Source: Paragordius varius (taxonomy: Eukaryota > Nematomorpha). From it: 64,000 nucleotides of DNA. The stretch covers positions 12,276,001-12,340,000 of the forward strand of contig OZ176052.1 of assembly GCA_964247055.1 (NCBI GenBank), in the 5' to 3' direction. Shown piece by piece: positions 60,370-64,000 of this stretch; positions within the stretch are counted from its first letter, which is position 1; the number at the start of each line of letters is the position of its first letter. The notes beneath the pieces are model-generated. The model saw only the letters and a program-made list of their open reading frames with translations. It was not told the DNA's origin and did not search any database. Position numbers and translations under genes: made by a program.

Positions 60370-60840
60370 AATCCAATAATTTAATTTATTTGATCTCACG
60401 TCCCGAGGAAATCAAATACAGCTTCTACCTTTGCTCTATGTGGAATCAATTCAAAATACACTTCTTTTAGCCTGGTAGTATCATTATATTTGACACCCAT
60501 TCAATTAGATCTAGCAAAGTAGTATATTCAGACAAATAGACTGTGTCTTGCCGACACTGCCAGATTTTCAAGGAAGTTCGCAATAATCCATGAATTTAAT
60601 AGAAATTTGGCTCAATATCGGCAAGACACATCTACTCTGTCTGAATATACTACTTTGCTAGATCTAACTGAATGGGTGTTAAATAATGATACCACCAGGC
60701 TAGAAGAATTGTATTTTGGTAAAATTATACCACGTAGAGGGAAGGAAGGGGATATAGTTGATTTCTTCGGGACGCGAAATCAATTGAATGAGTGTAAGAA
60801 AAATACAGTACTGGATTTTCCGGTACTTACAATTTTTTCA
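60370..60840. repeat. Palindrome carrying an unfamiliar exon-like frame
   Basis: Arms of about 210-220 bp (60370-60583 and 60618-60840) are inverted copies around a short spacer. The right arm on the plus strand is open at 60607-60846 (AQYRQDTSTLSEYTTLLDLT and on to RNQLNECKKN). The outer edges of both arms run into the same gene P first-intron sequence (GGGACTTATATTTCATACG), so an intron piece was duplicated together with a new exon-like segment. No family is recognised. Confidence 0.7.
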
Positions 60841-60904
60841 TTGTAACCAATGGGGACTTATATTTCATACGAGTAATAAATGAATATATTGACAAGTTTT
60901 AGAA

Positions 60905-61100
60905 TTTAATGATTTACTATGTGTTATGCAAATCTGAAAGATATACTTTGTTTTTATATCATAATTTTCTGTGTTACATGCAAATGTGAAATACATACCT
61001 TGGTTGTATATCATAATTTTCACCGTTATTTGAATTGTATTATTTTCTATATTTTTTGTGTACTATGTAAATATTATATCCTTTGTTACTTGAAATTTTA
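60905..61100. repeat. Short degenerate tandem repeat
   Basis: A unit of about 55-60 bp with (C/T)TGTGTTA, ATGCAAAT and TATATCATAATTTTC occurs twice clearly and a third time in weaker form. It lies in the gene P copy 3 first intron region. Confidence 0.5.
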
Positions 61101-61471
61101 TTGATATAATGCAAATTATGTACAACTAAAATTAGTATATATGAACCCTAAAAAACCGAATAAATTAATTTCTTATTTCTTTATTATCTCCTCACCTAAC
61201 ATTTACAAGTTAACACTGTGTCAGCTTTAGTGTCATCCATTGTTTTAGGCGAAACATTGTTGATTGCATTTTGATACTTGTTATTGGGAGATGAAATGGC
61301 GGGGGAGTAAGGATGGGGAAATGTATTTGTTGTATTTAATTGAACAGGTGATGAAACATTTTGTGGGGACGAATTAAAAGTTTGAAGATTTGAATTTTTT
61401 TCATCCAACATAGTACTACATTGGTCATAGGGTTTTTGGCATTGCAAACTATAAAACTCATTATTGATCAA

Positions 61472-62399
61472 TTAGATCCTTGTACTATTTAAAGTAATTT
61501 GAAATATATAATTACAAAAATATACATTACTGAATAATTATGTATGACGATGTCTCTGATTGTAAAACCACGTAGACATGATGCAATAAGGAATTAATAA
61601 AACTTTAAATCAATGTAAATAGAAAAATGATAAAATATGTATAATATTAATTTTGCATAATTTTGGTAGAATAGAATGAGAATGCTTTTCTGGTCAGTTA
61701 TCCATTTTCCAAACTTTCAAATGTGTTTGTCGCATTTTTTGTCCAAAAATATAAAATATCTAATATTAATAAAGATTTATTGAATGTCTAAATATAATTG
61801 TATTACCAGAAAATCAATGTATATTGATTTCGGTATCCATATAGAAGTTGTGTTATAATAGTGTCTCTCTAAGTTATCTGCAATACTCTTTTCGAAAAAT
61901 ATTTTTCATTTTTGTTTTGAGGTTATAAGTATGTATAAAATGTGAATTGGGTGTTTGACTTTATACAAGAAAACGTAGAAGGCTTAAATTGATATATTAA
62001 GATAATATAAAAATTCCATATTCGATATGTCTATTCGCACAGGAATTTATTAACAGAACGCTACGGTCGAAGCGTCTCAACTGTCCCAGAGCTACGAGTT
62101 ATCCAACATCTTTTATAATAACAATGTGATTGCCATTGTGAAATATAAAATTGAGCTTGGTATTAATTCGTCTGTGGGTAGACTCGGAGCCTATGTCAAT
62201 CCAATAAAGTTTTGGGAATTTAATTAAAAAATCTCAAAATTATTTATCCCCCGCATAGCTTACTCTGGGTTATGGTATAACAAGCACAAATATAATAGAA
62301 AGATACACATTTTTATAAATAAATGCCTACATGGCACCTTTTGCAATATAATCTCCCCTTTATAGAAATCACAACTTCCTACCTGTCACATCCACATAA
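61472..62399. other. Gene P upstream flank, then unassigned sequence
   Basis: To about 61930 this is the inverted counterpart of 27790-28248, including a decayed copy of the possible mini-gene whose ATG is gone. Beyond that no gene is recognised, though CTCGGAGCCTA at about 62188 is a box repeat word. Confidence 0.5.
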
Positions 62400-63295
62400 A
62401 CCTTGATACATCCCATAAGGTTGACCAGCCCTTTAGCTTAGTGGTTCCTTAAAGAAAAAGTAAACTATTGAATTCGCATGGGTCTACAGATTTAAAATTG
62501 CTTTATCATTATATTAAAGACCTGTTTTCACCCTAAGTGGTAAGTTAACCGGTAATTTAAAAACTTAGTCAATGAATTCAAAACAGTGTAAAAAATATAC
62601 TCTTGAGCTTTCATGGCCTACACGCTTCCATAAAATTACTTCCACGTCAATATTTAACCATAGCCCCTATTTTCACACTCAACTAAGCTAACTTGAAAGG
62701 CTAATTTTAAAAAATGGCTCAGTCACTTTCGGCGCAATTGTTAAACAATAAAAATCATGCCAGGCCCACACCTTTTCCGGGGTCGTGTTTCAAGGCCAAA
62801 AATCATCAAAAAAAATATTTTTACATGGGCGGTGCGGAACTGAGGGGCTAATCTCAAAAAATGAGTTAGTCACCCTCGGTGCATTTGTTATAAAAAGTAC
62901 ACAATTGAAACAGACTGCGCCTACACGCTTTACGGGAAAATCTTCAGGAGCTGGACAGAATGGCAAATTATAAAAAATGGCTTAATCACCCTCTTCGCAA
63001 TTGCAAAACAATATAAAAAATAGGCCATTCAATTTACATGGGCCTACATATTTCAAACTAATCTTCAACCTCAATTTATCTTAAACCCATATTTTCACAG
63101 TAAATGGGCTATATTGAGGGAATATTAAAAAGCTAACTAACTATGCCCATTCGGAATACGCCAAAGCCAATAATTCTTGCTTTTTTCATAAGTCTAGGGC
63201 TAAAATGTGGGCTTAATTAAAAAAGCGCTTAGTCATATTCAGCTCATTTGTAAAGCTTTAAAAAAGTATTGAAATTGAATACACGTTTTCTGGAA
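62400..63295 (+). repeat. Degenerate array of the box repeat
   Basis: Ordered words recur at spacings of roughly 115-165 bp: CTTAGTCA (62567), CTCAGTCACTTTCGGCGCAA (62719), GTTAGTCACCCTCGGTGCA (62864), CTTAATCACCCTCTTCGCAA (62981) and CTTAGTCATATTCAGCTCA (63228), each followed by a (C/T)ACACG(C/T)TTT(C/A)C-type word. The same words in the same order occur near 11.1, 20.2, 22.2, 36.2 and 38.2 kb. Confidence 0.7.
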
Positions 63296-63307
63296 ATGTT
63301 TATCCCA

Positions 63308-63501
63308 GACTAAATTCAAGTTAGAATTTTTAAAAACTACTGAAGGAAACGGTCCTAATTTAAATTTATGCTGCTATATTTATATAAATTATATAAATAT
63401 TCTAAAATATCTATTTAAAATTTTGTTTGAAAATAAAGTTCAGTGTCCAACTACTTCGACGCCATTTTTATTTTATAAAATTTTTGCAAAATATCGTCCA
63501 T
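63308..63501 (-). mobile_element. Inverted partial copy of the TTAA MITE
   Basis: The minus strand matches the second half of the MITE at 55863-56426, including GGACCGTTTCCTTCAGTAG and AAATGGCGTCGAAGTA. It is interrupted at its TTAA by the copy that starts at 63506. Confidence 0.8.
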
Positions 63502-63505
63502 TTAA

Positions 63506-64000
63506 CACTTGGATACAACACAATCATTTTAGTCCTTCGATTCAAATTGGGGTAGTTGGATAGCCCAAGTCTGTTTAAAATTAAATACTTTAAAAATTAT
63601 GGATATAGAAACCATGGCAAAATTTTGCACTTATATGACATTAATAAACCGGAATATATAAAAAACTTTTTTCAAAAATACTTGTTATTACTTATTTTAA
63701 GGCAAAACCCAAATGTAAAAATTTAGTCAACGTGACATGTGTGCATTGGTTAAATTTAAAAATAATACAAAAAACCATTTTTTCTATTTATATCTATGTT
63801 AGATGTGATTTAAATAGTAAATTATCTTTAATTAAGCCCTGAAAAATAAATAACAACGATATTTTGCAAAATAAAAATGGCGTCGTTTGGCATGGAACTT
63901 TTTTTCGAAACAAATTTTTATTAAAATATTTTAGCTTATTTATATAATTTTTTTAAGATAGCAGCATAAATTTAAATTAGGACCGTTTTTTCAATTTTAA
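63506..64000 (+). mobile_element. TTAA MITE, second full-type copy (runs off the window)
   Basis: Starts CACTTGGATACAACACA directly after TTAA (63502-63505) and follows the copy at 55863 through most of its length, including AAATGGCGTCGTTTGG and GGACCGTTTTTTC. Its right end lies beyond position 64000. Confidence 0.85.

Larger units (their letters stand above)
57886..61471 (-). pseudogene. Gene P, copy 3 (3' half intact, 5' half rearranged)
   Basis: The last exon 57886-58523 (minus) is open and ends with the CWNCC cluster; a 276-nt intron (58524-58799) precedes a long exon that includes 59354-58800 (SNTPEISKLQQTFPF and the glutamine-rich helix). A short intron with CTAAC near its end may lie about 59500. 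The proline-rich tail has one about 43-residue unit, where copies 1 and 2 have two. At 61471-61196 the first exon is recognisable (KPYDQC) but frame-shifted after MSF, and its knuckle is reduced: CSTCLVPFM is CSTM. Between the first exon and the middle lies a palindrome (60370-60840). The 3' half could still be expressed from another start; the full protein cannot. Confidence 0.6.

Overview
This is a eukaryotic, strongly AT-rich window. The best clue to its source is splicing: the three clear single-copy genes and the intact peptidase gene read through only if introns of 21-25 nt (one of 43 nt) with GT...AG ends are removed. Introns this short across animal-type genes (RPL37, a SYCE2-like synaptonemal protein, a VIPAS39/SPE-39-like protein) are the hallmark of dicyemid mesozoans. 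I therefore infer a dicyemid, or less likely an orthonectid, nuclear genome.

Layout. 0.47-5.92 kb: two hAT DNA transposons lying head to head. 6.0-7.8 kb: a compact gene island. A VIPAS39-like gene (-) and RPL37 (+) diverge, and RPL37 (+) and a SYCE2-like gene (-) converge with 13 bp between stop codons; those 13 bp hold an AATAAA on each strand. 7.8-10.4 kb: no recognised gene, a GC-richer block and a six-copy 58-bp tandem repeat. 10.4-16.8 kb: a hAT with 8-bp target duplication, small hAT-like MITEs and a mariner remnant. About 16.9-33.1 kb and 33.5-46.3 kb: two copies of a segmental duplication (S1, S2). Each carries, in order, a USP-type deubiquitinase copy (-), a dispersed box repeat, a 1.6-kb non-autonomous hAT, a mariner remnant (-), a possible 50-residue mini-gene, an unrecognised multi-exon gene here called gene P (+), and a 1.2-kb foldback element. 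S1 alone carries a 2.7-kb hAT; S2 keeps the matching empty site. 46.6-52.0 kb: a broken Ty3/Gypsy LTR retrotransposon (-) plus an extra fragment of the same family. 52.4-61.9 kb: third copies of both duplicated genes in other orientations, an intact-looking USP (+) and a rearranged gene P (-), separated by a truncated hAT carrying a TTAA-flanked MITE. 62.4-64 kb: an array of the box repeat and a nested pair of the same MITE.

How the genes relate. RPL37 is housekeeping ribosomal, the SYCE2-like protein is expected in meiotic chromosome synapsis and the VIPAS39-like protein in endolysosomal trafficking; they share control regions only because they are packed together. The USP and gene P travel together through every duplication. 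Of the three USP copies only the one at 52.9-54.9 kb looks functional. Gene P encodes a CxxC-x6-CxxC amino end, a glutamine-rich helical middle and a proline-rich tail, and I do not recognise its family. This lineage-specific USP/gene P pair is the best candidate here for something undescribed.
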